NCBI RefSeq assembly: GCF_041379765.1
Contig: NZ_CP166919.1
Coordinates: 1,426,001-1,490,000 of the forward strand
DNA from: Thalassotalea sp. Sam97
Lineage (GTDB): Bacteria; Pseudomonadota; Gammaproteobacteria; Enterobacterales; Alteromonadaceae
DNA length: 64,000 nucleotides
Direction: 5' to 3'
Positions within the stretch are counted from its first letter, which is position 1; each line of letters opens with the position of its first letter. Both the position numbers and the translations under genes were made by a program. This document shows positions 1 through 8,811 of the stretch, piece after piece. The notes beneath the pieces were generated by a model, which did not search any database, was not told the DNA's origin, and was given only the letters and a program-made list of their open reading frames with translations.

Positions 1-1
1 A

Positions 2-277
2 GGTAAAGGTTCAGATATGGGCGCATCATTTGGTGCAGGTTCATCAGCGACCGTTTTTGGTTCATCTGGCTCAGGCAACTTTATGACGAAAACAACAGCT
101 ATTCTTGCAACATTGTTTTTCGTTATCAGCTTGTTCTTAGGTAACTTAACTGCACAGCGCACCAAAGCGACTGATGAATGGAGTAACCTTGGTGGCGCTG
201 AGCAAACTGAAAGTGTTGCTCCTGCTACTGATGTACCAGCTAGCGATGACAAAAAAGAAAGCGACGTTCCAAATTAA
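2..277 (+). CDS. secG: SecG, preprotein translocase subunit (5' partial)
   Basis: This is the C-terminal part of SecG, the small membrane subunit of the SecYEG export channel; its start lies left of the window and the frame is open from base 2. The visible part begins with the Gly/Ser/Phe-rich cytoplasmic loop (GASFGAGSS, then VFGSSGSGNF). A hydrophobic transmembrane segment (TAILATLFFVISLFLG) and a polar acidic tail follow. This order is typical of proteobacterial SecG, although the tail is longer than the E. coli one. It sits directly upstream of tRNA-Leu(GAG), the usual secG-leuU arrangement. Confidence 0.93.
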   Translation, partial: GKGSDMGASFGAGSSATVFGSSGSGNFMTKTTAILATLFFVISLFLGNLTAQRTKATDEWSNLGGAEQTESVAPATDVPASDDKKESDVPN

Positions 278-297
278 TATCGCTTCATAACAAATTC

Positions 298-383
298 GCG
301 GATGTGGTGGAATTGGTAGACACGCCATCTTGAGGGGGTGGTGAGCATTGCTCGTGGGGGTTCAAGTCCCCCCATCCGCACCA
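298..383 (+). tRNA. tRNA-Leu (GAG)
   Basis: The acceptor stem GCGGATG (298-304) pairs with CATCCGC (373-379), followed by discriminator A and an encoded CCA. The anticodon stem CCATC/GGTGG encloses the loop TTGAGGG, giving anticodon GAG. A long variable arm and a T-arm with GTTCAAGTC are present, as expected of a class II tRNA. It lies 20 nt after secG, as leuU does in E. coli. Confidence 0.97.
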
Positions 384-416
384 ATTCAAGGTTCAATAAG
401 AACCAATAAAATACAG

Positions 417-450
417 AAAGCCCTGAGAATTCAACGCTCTGGGCTTTTTT
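417..450 (+). terminator. Rho-independent terminator after tRNA-Leu
   Basis: AAAGCCC.GAG (417-427) pairs with CTC.GGGCTTT (437-446) with one T-T mismatch, and the hairpin runs into a T tract ending at 450. It should end the secG-tRNA transcript. Confidence 0.85.
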
Positions 451-724
451 ATGTCTGATCAAACCCGATAAGATTCATTGAAATTTAGTCGCACCTCATG
501 GAGTACATACCTTAAATCAAAATTTTGGTATGGCATCATAACCAAAAACAACCACTATTTATCTATCATTATTGTTTCGGTAAGCCCCGTTTTAACGTTC
601 ACAAGCAATCCCAAAATACCCCTAAAACTTCCGTAGTCGCTATGCTTAGCAAGTAAGGTTTTGTCTGAAAATGTCTGATCAATACAAGGGTATGTTGGAT
701 AAGTTTTTATCTAGCTAAGTGCGA
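451..724. other. Intergenic region, nothing recognised
   Basis: This is AT-rich sequence between the tRNA terminator and the 3' end of the pilus adhesin gene. I see no ORF with a ribosome binding site, no hairpin of note and no copy of the tRNA 3' end. The 11-mer ATGTCTGATCA occurs twice (about 451 and 670), which may be chance. Confidence 0.4.
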
Positions 725-1744
725 TCAGTAGTCACTACAAACAATATCAATGGTATCTTGGTAATCGCCAGCCATAGCAGTGGTTGGGACTTCACCTATT
801 GTCAAGCGAAGCATAAATAGTCTTAAGTAGCCTTCGTAGCCCCGGCACTCCACGTCATATACGTCATCATACGTCAATAATGTGTAATTGCCTTGGCTTA
901 GGTCAATGTTTTTTGTTTCTCTGGGGCAAATGCTGTCATAAACCACAGTGAACGGAACGGCAGAGGTAGCGTTAGTTAAATGGACTAAATTGCTACTGTT
1001 TCTAGACCTTATATCTATTCTTAGCGGGAGACTTGAGACACACCCAGCTTGAACGTTTATTTGCTCATAGTTTTCCAGGATGTCAAAATCTATTGCGTGG
1101 TGTTCGTCTTCGTTCAGGCCACCAACTCTAAGGTCTATTGTAGATTCAACAGGAATCGTGACATTGACGAGCGCGGTATCTTCAACAGATGATCGTGCTG
1201 AAAATGGATTTTGTTTATACAGTTTCAACGAAACCGTGTCGTTATAAACACCAGCTGGGACGTACTGCTTATTGGCGACGGCCATAAAGAACGTTTGCTC
1301 TGTGGTACTACCAACCCCAACCGGCTCTCCGGTAATAACTTGCGAGCGCTTGGTTATGCTTGAAGCGTCTTTAATAAAGTTTCCTGAGCTGATATTCTGG
1401 CTAGACACTAAAAAATATTCGATCATGTGTGTACCATTATAAGCCCCTCGTTTATAGCTATTGTCGCCGCGCCTTCCAGTGGACGCGGTAACATACCAAT
1501 TGCACTCATGTGGTCCTGTGTTGGATATCGAAATAGTGTGTTTAACAAATCGAGTTCCTTCTTTCGGTGAATACGCGCCACTGTTCGCAGTCCAATATAA
1601 ATCGTTAATGGTGTTAAACCTCAGATTACAATCATCTTCGTTATAGCTATACGCGGTAACAGAGAATACTAACAGTGTCATCTGCATACAAAACAATAAT
1701 ATCGAGAATGGGATAAAGCGGTAAATATATACACTTGCTGCCAC
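725..1744 (-). CDS. Secreted two-domain spore-coat-U-like adhesin of a chaperone-usher pilus
   Basis: The product is 339 aa with an N-terminal signal peptide (hydrophobic core IPFSILLFCMQMTLLVFSV, cleavage likely after TAYS). Two consecutive domains follow, each opening with a Cys-containing beta strand and closing with an AG.Y.DT motif: VPAGVYNDTVSLKLY near residue 175 and AGDYQDTIDIVC at the C terminus. This pattern is typical of SCPU domains, and two in tandem recalls tip adhesins such as CsuE. It starts at GTG behind AAAGGTG. It is transcribed away from the pilin-chaperone-usher genes, so its role as their tip subunit is inferred from context. An unrelated secreted beta-rich protein is the alternative. 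Confidence 0.6.
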   Translation of the reverse strand: MAASVYIYRFIPFSILLFCMQMTLLVFSVTAYSYNEDDCNLRFNTINDLYWTANSGAYSPKEGTRFVKHTISISNTGPHECNWYVTASTGRRGDNSYKRGAYNGTHMIEYFLVSSQNISSGNFIKDASSITKRSQVITGEPVGVGSTTEQTFFMAVANKQYVPAGVYNDTVSLKLYKQNPFSARSSVEDTALVNVTIPVESTIDLRVGGLNEDEHHAIDFDILENYEQINVQAGCVSSLPLRIDIRSRNSSNLVHLTNATSAVPFTVVYDSICPRETKNIDLSQGNYTLLTYDDVYDVECRGYEGYLRLFMLRLTIGEVPTTAMAGDYQDTIDIVCSDY

Positions 1745-1979
1745 TATGACACCTTTGTCAGAGAACTTATCTGCTAACTATAGCGTAGCCATCACTCTTG
1801 TACTTAATGTACTGAATAAAAAGTAAAAAGATCTATAGAGTCGAGTGTGTTGAGAGCTAAAAAATTTGTTTAATAAGGATTGTTAACTATGCTAGATCTT
1901 ATAGCTCGTTCACATCATTCAAACAATAGTGTGCGAGTTAATGAGAGTTACTTCAGTTTTAAACTTATTAGGTAACAAA

Positions 1980-2543
1980 ATGGCTATATCTTTTTTTAAA
2001 ACGATTTTCTCGGTATCCTCGCTGATGATGGTCACTTCTATGTTGGCAGTAACATCAGCAAACGCCGCAAGCTTATCTGGTACTATCGTCATTAATGGTA
2101 AGGTGCCATCAGCAACCTCATTGGAGACAACAACAGGAGATTCAATTTTGACCCCCTTGGGCCAAGGATATACTGACCGCAAAGTTGGTACTGTCATTAT
2201 TAAGAGCAATAATGCAGGTGGCTTTAAAGTTTCGATTCAGTCTGCGACAGGAGGTTATATTGCAATGCCAGAAGCTACTGGCGCAAATGATAGATTAGGG
2301 TATACGTTAACGTTATCAAATCCTACAGGAACATGGGGTGATAACCTTACACCACCTGACCCCAGTACCTTGGAGGATATTGACTTTAAGGTAGCCAATC
2401 CAAAAGAATTTTCCACTTCGGGAACAGCAACATCATCAACCTCTGTTACCTATGATGTTTCAATCACAACTCCAGTAGCCACCAACTTATTAAAGGGTGA
2501 TAACTACAGCGATACAATAACATTTAGTATTAGTGATTTGTAA
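1980..2543 (+). CDS. Pilin-like secreted structural subunit 1
   Basis: The product is 187 aa with a clear signal peptide ending ANA-ASLSG. The mature part is beta-rich and ends with GDNYSDTITFSI, the terminal strand pattern of SCPU/archaic pilins. I chose ATG 1980 rather than the upstream in-frame GTG (1929) because the signal peptide and the length then match the paralogue at 6199-6765. The two share long identical stretches (PLGQGYTDRKVGTV, DRLGYTLTL). The stop is 4 nt before the chaperone ATG, so the genes are translationally linked. It is inferred to be the major or minor shaft subunit exported through the adjacent usher. Confidence 0.72.
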   Translation: MAISFFKTIFSVSSLMMVTSMLAVTSANAASLSGTIVINGKVPSATSLETTTGDSILTPLGQGYTDRKVGTVIIKSNNAGGFKVSIQSATGGYIAMPEATGANDRLGYTLTLSNPTGTWGDNLTPPDPSTLEDIDFKVANPKEFSTSGTATSSTSVTYDVSITTPVATNLLKGDNYSDTITFSISDL

Positions 2544-2547
2544 TCAT

Positions 2548-3276
2548 ATGCGCCTGCTCCTCTTGGTATGTTTAGCTACGGTTATTGCTGTTGGTGCTCT
2601 GATTGGTTCGCCTTTGCTTTATGCGGTGGAGATCACTATAAACAATGTCCACTTTTCACCAGGTAACCTGCAGAAGAAGTTAATTCTAAACAATGACGGC
2701 GACAATATTGTCGCATTGAAAGTGAGGGTGACGCATAGGACATATAACGAGGCCGGTGTGGAAAATATCGATGAACCCTACAAGGGGATGATGGTGATCC
2801 CATCACAAGTGGTGGTTGGCCCAGGTGAAGAGCAAGTGGTTAATTTGCGCTTGACGGAACCATTTCCACGCGAAAGCGAAGTACCTTTGCGACTGATAGT
2901 TTCCACAGTGCCGGTGTCACTGGCAAAACAAGTGCCTGGTGAGAACGCCCAAACTGGAGGTGTACAAATGGTTTATCAATTGGTCCGAGCATTGTATTTG
3001 ACACCAGCGAATGCTCAAGCAGATGTTGTAATAGAGTCGTTGCTAGCCAAAGACAATGGGATGCAGTTAGTACTCGTAAATAAAGGTAATGCACATCAGG
3101 TGTTTTATGGCCTAGATGTTAAACTAAATACTGGCTATACCTTTACCATAAGTGGGCAAGAATTAGGTGGCGGTATAAATATGTTACCAGGCGATCGTCG
3201 GCTAATAAATTTTAAAACACCGCAAAATTGGCCTACTACACCATGGTCTTCAGCCAAACTGATCAGCAAAGATTAA
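2548..3276 (+). CDS. Periplasmic pilus chaperone (PapD-like)
   Basis: The product is 242 aa with a hydrophobic signal sequence (MRLLLLVCLATVIAVGALIG). An immunoglobulin-like N-terminal domain follows, with NVHFSPGN, VPLRLIVSTVP and an alternating hydrophobic strand typical of fimbrial chaperones. These bind pilins in the periplasm by donor-strand complementation and hand them to the usher. ATG 2548 is preferred over the GTG at 2533, which overlaps the pilin. The 3' end overlaps the usher gene by about 34 nt. Sequence is divergent from the FimC/PapD group, so the fit is to alternative or CS1-like classes rather than classical type 1. Confidence 0.7.
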   Translation: MRLLLLVCLATVIAVGALIGSPLLYAVEITINNVHFSPGNLQKKLILNNDGDNIVALKVRVTHRTYNEAGVENIDEPYKGMMVIPSQVVVGPGEEQVVNLRLTEPFPRESEVPLRLIVSTVPVSLAKQVPGENAQTGGVQMVYQLVRALYLTPANAQADVVIESLLAKDNGMQLVLVNKGNAHQVFYGLDVKLNTGYTFTISGQELGGGINMLPGDRRLINFKTPQNWPTTPWSSAKLISKD

Positions 3277-5942
3277 CGCAATGGCGTTGTTGTCACGGTC
3301 GTCACCGTATCTACCTTGTTGCGGTTACGGCGTTAAATGTAACTTTGGCTTCAGCTCCTTCCTTTGTCATTGCCCAAAAAAACGATAATCCATCAAGTGC
3401 TCGCAGTCAAACCGTCACCCAAGAGCAAAAAGAGCAATTTTTTAGACAGGCGTTTGGTGTAGATATACCAGAAGTTTGGTACAAGGATAGTTTGTTAATT
3501 ATTGTCAATAACGAGATCACCCAATCACTTCCGGCAGAAATCAACCCTTATTCACAGGCGGTCCGCTTGGATGGCATGCAAGTCATGGAATTAATCAGAC
3601 TTTATCTAAAGCCTGATGCTGAACTGGACTTGCAAGCGTTCATTACCACAACAGGGTTTGCGGATTTCGAGTCATTGCAACAGCAAGGCTTTTCTTTTCG
3701 ATTAAATCGACGATCGAATACCTTTGAAATTCAGTTACCTGGCGCACTAAGCCGTTTACAAACATTAGACGCAGGACAAGACTATAAAGCCCAGTCAAAG
3801 CAACGAGCTTACCTACCGGAGCCAGTTAGCGGCTTTATTAACGCCTATAGTTATCATGGCGATACTCGTGATGCAAATGGCGATAGACGCTATGCAGGGC
3901 AAACCCGTTTTGAATCCAATTTAAATATTAATGGACTGGTCTTTCAGCACGAAGGTAACTACACCAATACAGGCGAAACGAGTTATTGGCAGAACTCTGC
4001 CTTGCGTATGATTTACACGCAACACGAGTTAGCGCAACATATTATTATTGGTGAACAATCGCCACTTGATGCTAATTGGTCACTACAGCCTGCACCGACG
4101 AGTGGCAGTTTTGCTGAGCGCCTAGTTGGTATTGGCGTCAATAAACGCGTTTCGTTATCAGATTTTGCCCGAACAACCAATAATTTTCAATACAACTTTG
4201 TTTTAGAGCAAGGGGCAGAAATTCAAGTATTTGTTAACAATAAACTGGTCTATCAAAAGCAGTTGACCCCAGGAGATTATAATCTAAAGGGGTTACCACT
4301 AGAGCAAGGCGAAAATGACATCCAAATTGTGATATATAAAGATGACGGGCAAGTGGATGACTTTACAGATACATTTTATAACAGCCCCTCTTTACTGGGA
4401 GAAGGTGAACGAGAGTGGCAATTTGCCGCAGGCTATTTATACGAAGGTCCTTATGATCTAACACGATTAGATGAACAAAATCCTCTTATGTACGGCATGT
4501 ATCGGATGGGGTTATCAAGTTATTTCGGCATAGCACCATATTTTCAATATCAAGAAAATCGGCAGTTTTTAGGTGTATTAGCGCAACTAGGAACGAGCTT
4601 TGGGCAAATTAACCTTGATCTGTCACAAAGTAACGATAGTGTCGTTGGCACTGGTAGCGCAATTCGCTTAGAGTTACTCGGCGAGCCGTCGTACCGGCCA
4701 TTTGGCTTTTTTAATAACAGTTACCGAAGCTTTAGCGTAACTGCCGAGGCTTATAGCGAAAATTATACCGCCACAGCAGTAAGCGCTTCTTCAGAGGACT
4801 CTAATGCTCGCTTACCTTATCGTTGGAGCATCAATCCTGCGTTAGAAATAGGGTTTAGTGACAAAATGAGGCTGAGCATAAGCGCTATTTATAGCAAAGT
4901 AAACCAAGCCGATAATCAGCAAAATAATTTTAGATATAATATCCGTCTGTTACATCGTTGGCGTCAGCTAGATTTTGGCTTGGAATTTCAACGTGGCGCT
5001 GAGACATTTTTAGGACAAGATGAAAATCAGCTAAACTTCAACATAACCTACAATGGAAGCTCTGGAAGAAAATATTTGCGAGCAGAGCATAATACCGCTA
5101 ATAGATCGGAGTCGTTGCAAGCGACCTTTAGACCTCAGTCAAATCGGCAAATGCAGTATCAGGTAGATCTTCGAAAACTTTCTGAAAACTCTTACCTGCG
5201 AAGAGTAGGGGTAAGCTATCGCGATGGTTATGTAAACCGAAGCCTTACCATTGAGAGTCGAGCAAACTTTGGCGTTGAAAAGAAATCGATCGCAGCTGGT
5301 TGGCAAGGTGCACGAGGCGCAATTTATTCATACCTTACTGACGATGAGAACGCCGCCAATATGGGATTTGTCGGTATTGAAAGTGCGTTGGTGTTTGCTG
5401 GTAACAAGTTTGCTATTGCCCGCCCCGTTGATGATAGCTTTGCTATTCTCTACCCGGCTGAGGGCTTAAAGGGATCTAACATCGTATTTAATAATCGAGC
5501 TCAAATTGATTGGTTAGGACCTGCTGTGGTGTCTAATTTAAATTCGTATCAAAACACCGGTATATCGGTAGAAGAAAGTCATGCACCTGTTGGCGCTGAT
5601 TTGGGTTCAGGGTATTTTTATGTTAAGCCGAGTTACGCCTCAGGCACTGCAATTAAAATTGGACAAGGTGGCACACTGCTACTTAATGGCGTATTGGTTG
5701 ATGAGAAGGGGGAACCTTATAAACTCGCGACTGGCCGCATTGAATTGTTAGCAAATGAACAAAGTGATAAACCTAAACTATTTTTTACCGATGAATTTGG
5801 TAACTTCTCTATATTAGGGTTAGCAGCGGGGCGTTATCAACTGATTGTGGATGACGAAGATTATCAGCCTGTGGAGTTAGTCATTGAGCAAGCTGAAGAT
5901 GGCATTATCCAAGTTGGAACGATAACAGTTAAGAAAAAATGA
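3243..5942 (+). CDS. Outer-membrane usher for the chaperone-usher pilus
   Basis: The product is 899 aa from ATG 3243; a TTG at 3228 gives a slightly longer form. A signal sequence (YLVAVTALNVTLASAP, cut near FVIAQ) is followed by an N-terminal domain. Next comes the plug-like module (EIQVFVNNKLVY, PGDYNLKGLPLEQGENDI) that ushers share, and a long beta-barrel with alternating aromatic strands. The last 90 residues (from about 810) look like a carboxypeptidase-regulatory-like beta sandwich (VLVDEKGEPY, DEFGNFSILGLAAGRYQL). Ushers form the pore that assembles and secretes pilins. The gene overlaps the chaperone, so the two are co-expressed. Confidence 0.78.
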   Translation: MVFSQTDQQRLTQWRCCHGRHRIYLVAVTALNVTLASAPSFVIAQKNDNPSSARSQTVTQEQKEQFFRQAFGVDIPEVWYKDSLLIIVNNEITQSLPAEINPYSQAVRLDGMQVMELIRLYLKPDAELDLQAFITTTGFADFESLQQQGFSFRLNRRSNTFEIQLPGALSRLQTLDAGQDYKAQSKQRAYLPEPVSGFINAYSYHGDTRDANGDRRYAGQTRFESNLNINGLVFQHEGNYTNTGETSYWQNSALRMIYTQHELAQHIIIGEQSPLDANWSLQPAPTSGSFAERLVGIGVNKRVSLSDFARTTNNFQYNFVLEQGAEIQVFVNNKLVYQKQLTPGDYNLKGLPLEQGENDIQIVIYKDDGQVDDFTDTFYNSPSLLGEGEREWQFAAGYLYEGPYDLTRLDEQNPLMYGMYRMGLSSYFGIAPYFQYQENRQFLGVLAQLGTSFGQINLDLSQSNDSVVGTGSAIRLELLGEPSYRPFGFFNNSYRSFSVTAEAYSENYTATAVSASSEDSNARLPYRWSINPALEIGFSDKMRLSISAIYSKVNQADNQQNNFRYNIRLLHRWRQLDFGLEFQRGAETFLGQDENQLNFNITYNGSSGRKYLRAEHNTANRSESLQATFRPQSNRQMQYQVDLRKLSENSYLRRVGVSYRDGYVNRSLTIESRANFGVEKKSIAAGWQGARGAIYSYLTDDENAANMGFVGIESALVFAGNKFAIARPVDDSFAILYPAEGLKGSNIVFNNRAQIDWLGPAVVSNLNSYQNTGISVEESHAPVGADLGSGYFYVKPSYASGTAIKIGQGGTLLLNGVLVDEKGEPYKLATGRIELLANEQSDKPKLFFTDEFGNFSILGLAAGRYQLIVDDEDYQPVELVIEQAEDGIIQVGTITVKKK

Positions 5943-5967
5943 CCTAATATTTGGTTGTTAAATAGCC

Positions 5968-6031
5968 TAACTTGCGACTGTTTAGTTTTGCGCAGTTGTT
6001 GTTGGGTTACTAAAGGCCTTAACGCAAGTTA
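5968..6031. repeat. 9-bp inverted repeat between usher and second pilin
   Basis: TAACTTGCG (5968-5976) is the exact reverse complement of CGCAAGTTA (6023-6031), with a 46-nt spacer. It lies downstream of the usher stop and well upstream of pilin 2, so it could fold in the mRNA or flank a regulatory site. There is no T tract, so it is not a standard terminator. Confidence 0.35.
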
Positions 6032-6198
6032 ACTACCAGTTGACATGAGTTTCTTTAGTCGTTTGAAGTTACTTGCATAACCTGTAATTTACCCTATGCT
6101 GAAAATTAAGGCTCTTTGCTCCATGCTCTGGCACGTATAACGATGTAAGGTGGGGTAATTAATCGGTATTTTCTTCGATAATATAATCAGGTGAGATA

Positions 6199-6765
6199 AT
6201 GGCGACATCTGCGTTAAAGACACTCATTGCAACTTATTCGTCGCTAATTTTGGCTACGATGCTTTCGGTAACCACATCTTATGCGGCAAGCTTATCAGGC
6301 ACCATTGAAATTAATGGTGTTGTACCCTCTGAGACATCGTTAACGACAACCACCACAGCAGAGGCTACATTGAACCCTTTAGGGCAGGGGTATACTGACC
6401 GTAAAGTGGGTACTGTGGTAATTAAGAGTAATAGCGCAGCTGGCTTTATGGTATTAATTGAATCTGAAAATCAAGGATATATCGCTAAGCCTGATGCGAC
6501 AGGGAGTAGTGACCGACTAGGATACACGCTAACCCTAACCAACCCACAGGGAATAGTGGGAGAGGGGCTTAGACTGCCTCCTCCTTATGTATTGATTAAT
6601 CTTGACTTTAAAGGGGTAAACCCCAAAAGGGTTCCGTTTGTGGGCAAACCAAAATCTCCAACATCCATTACTTATGATGTTACGATCACTACTCCTGCAA
6701 ATCCAAATCTGTTAGTTGGCGAAAATTACAGTGACACCATTACGCTATCTATGGTTGAGTTGTAG
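6199..6765 (+). CDS. Pilin-like secreted structural subunit 2
   Basis: The product is 188 aa and a paralogue of the pilin at 1980-2543. It has the same signal peptide exit (YAASLSGTIEING), the same central PLGQGYTDRKVGTV and DRLGYTLTL blocks, and the same C-terminal strand (GENYSDTITLSM). The middle segment (about residues 115-155) differs most, as expected of a surface-exposed loop. The ATG follows a good ribosome binding site (AGGTGAG). A 256-bp gap from the usher suggests its own promoter and thus different subunit stoichiometry. Confidence 0.72.
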   Translation: MATSALKTLIATYSSLILATMLSVTTSYAASLSGTIEINGVVPSETSLTTTTTAEATLNPLGQGYTDRKVGTVVIKSNSAAGFMVLIESENQGYIAKPDATGSSDRLGYTLTLTNPQGIVGEGLRLPPPYVLINLDFKGVNPKRVPFVGKPKSPTSITYDVTITTPANPNLLVGENYSDTITLSMVEL

Positions 6766-6996
6766 CGTATATTCCTGATGTTTTGTGTTTCAACCTAGGC
6801 TAGTTTTTAACCTGTTTATTTTCCTGACGAATGAACGATTAACGATACTTCTCGTTGGGTCATACCACTACACGTGTCATGCATTCGAATAAGTTACTGA
6901 CGGTAGAGCGTAATGTAACGTACATGCACACAAATCACATGATCATAAGTTTGCAAAAGTGCTTAACTCCATAACCCCTTGTCACTAGTTAACGTT

Positions 6997-7218
6997 TTAC
7001 GAAAAATATTCCTTAAGCTGATTAATGGTTGGCTGATAGCGAAACACCAACTGACCATCGACTAATATATTGGGCGAATGCTTAAGGTTGTATTGTGAAA
7101 CGAGCTCTGGGTGTTGCTCAATATAATCAATGCGGCAATCGACACCGACACATTGCATTTCGTTTTTAAGATTGGCAATACTAAAATCTGTTTTGGTCAC
7201 TAATAGTTGTACGTCCAC
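6997..7218 (-). CDS. Small thioredoxin-fold-like protein
   Basis: The product is 73 aa and starts at GTG 7218, behind a very strong Shine-Dalgarno (GGAGGT, 7-nt spacing). The pattern MDVQLLVTKTD, then VDCRIDYIEQHPEL, then HSPNILVDGQLVFRY follows the beta-alpha-beta-beta order of small thioredoxin/glutaredoxin folds, including the cis-Pro-like SPNILV segment. There is no N-terminal CxxC, so dithiol chemistry is unlikely. Its only Cys residues are at about 23 and 28 (CVGVDC). It lies upstream of, and divergent from, the aldehyde dehydrogenase operon. The function is unknown. Confidence 0.6.
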   Translation of the reverse strand: MDVQLLVTKTDFSIANLKNEMQCVGVDCRIDYIEQHPELVSQYNLKHSPNILVDGQLVFRYQPTINQLKEYFS

Positions 7219-7411
7219 GTTGCTTACCTCCGAGCTTGTCTGTCTTCGAGCTTGTCCATCCTTAAGTATAGTTGTATGCGTCCGTGTAAGTGCAGTAGCG
7301 GTTTGAAGATTTTAGCTTTTCCATCTAGGCTTGAATTATAAGCATTTTAACGTACTGATTAATAATAATTTATCGCCAGCTTTTGGTGATGACGTTAGGA
7401 CTACATTATTC

Positions 7412-8794
7412 ATGTCACAAACCCTTACCCGCAACCCGTATACTGGTGATGTTATCGCCAAATACCCTCAAGACAGTTTGTCTGTTATTGATGAAAAAAT
7501 CGCTCATTTACGACAGCGCTTTCAACAATGGCAAATGGTTGATGTCGCAGAGCGTGTTGCGCTGTTGCGCAGTGCCTGTGATTACTTTGAAGCAAATCGC
7601 AAGCAAATTGCCCAAGATATTACCGAGCAAATGGGCAAACCGTTAAGCCAAGCTAACCAAGAAATAAATGGCTTTTTTGAGCGTGCAAATTATTTATTGG
7701 CTAATGCACAAACGTTTTTAGCCGATGACATCATACTCGATGATAACAGCTGTGAACAACGTATTAGCCATCAACCGCTTGGCGTTGTTGTGGTTATTGC
7801 CGCATGGAATTATCCATTGCTCATTGCCGTGAACAGTGTGCTTACAGCTTTGTTGTGTGGCAACACTGTGTTGTTAAAACATGCGTCTATGACAACCGCG
7901 ATAGGCGAGCATTTTCAGCGAGCTTTTGGCCATATTCCCGGTCATGAACATTTATTACTGCAAACCGTTACCGACCATGATGTGATGGCAAATGTGCTGC
8001 AACACAGTGATATTAGTCATGTTGTATTTACTGGGTCGAGTTCAGGTGGCCAACACGTTTATCAACAAACAGCGCATCAATTGAATCCGTGCCATTTAGA
8101 GCTTGGTGGCAAAGATGCCGCCTACGTTGATATCGATACTGATATTGACAAAGCGGCCGCAAGCCTAGTCGATGGCGCTATGTATAACGCGGGACAATCG
8201 TGTTGTGGTATTGAACGTGTCTACGTGCATGAAAAAATTTACGACGCCTTTATCGATGCTTGTTTGCGAATTATTGCAGATTATCGATTAGGCGACCCTA
8301 TGGATGAGGGTACTAGCATAGGGCCATTAGCAAGCGCAGAGTCGGCCATATTAATGAGAGAGCACGTGAGTGAGGCAGTGGCACAAGGGGCCATGTTGCT
8401 TACTGGCGGCGATAGTCAAACCATCGGTCATGCGATATTTTTTCAGCCGACCTTGTTGGCCAATACCAATAATTCAATGCAAGTGATGCGCGAAGAAAAC
8501 TTTGGTCCTATTTTGCCATTAATGGCGGTGACGGATATGTTCCAAGCAATCAAGCTGATTAACGATAATCATTATGGTTTAAGCGCCGCTATTTACAGCA
8601 ACGATAATGATAAGGCAACTGAGTTTGCTAACTGTGTAGAGGTGGGCACTGTGTTTCAAAATCGATGCGATTATTTGGCGCCAGCATTGCCTTGGACGGG
8701 ATGGAAGCAAAGCGGTATTGGCTCTGGGTTATCTAAGTATGGCTTTTACGGTTTAACCAAGCGCAGAGCCATAAATTTTAATAAGAAATTATAA
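7412..8794 (+). CDS. NAD(P)-dependent aldehyde dehydrogenase
   Basis: The product is 460 aa from ATG 7412; an upstream in-frame start at 7331 adds residues that no ALDH has. It is close to the semialdehyde dehydrogenase branch of the ALDH superfamily. The Rossmann entry is IAAWNYPLL, the general base lies in HLELGGKDAAYVD, and the catalytic Cys is in NAGQSCCGIERV. It oxidises an aldehyde to the acid. It is the first gene of a four-gene operon with a gamma-glutamyl ligase (17-nt gap), an alcohol dehydrogenase and a glutamine amidotransferase. The likely substrate is therefore a gamma-glutamylated aminoaldehyde (inference). Confidence 0.85.
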   Translation: MSQTLTRNPYTGDVIAKYPQDSLSVIDEKIAHLRQRFQQWQMVDVAERVALLRSACDYFEANRKQIAQDITEQMGKPLSQANQEINGFFERANYLLANAQTFLADDIILDDNSCEQRISHQPLGVVVVIAAWNYPLLIAVNSVLTALLCGNTVLLKHASMTTAIGEHFQRAFGHIPGHEHLLLQTVTDHDVMANVLQHSDISHVVFTGSSSGGQHVYQQTAHQLNPCHLELGGKDAAYVDIDTDIDKAAASLVDGAMYNAGQSCCGIERVYVHEKIYDAFIDACLRIIADYRLGDPMDEGTSIGPLASAESAILMREHVSEAVAQGAMLLTGGDSQTIGHAIFFQPTLLANTNNSMQVMREENFGPILPLMAVTDMFQAIKLINDNHYGLSAAIYSNDNDKATEFANCVEVGTVFQNRCDYLAPALPWTGWKQSGIGSGLSKYGFYGLTKRRAINFNKKL

Positions 8795-8811
8795 CGTATC
8801 GAGAGTAGGCT

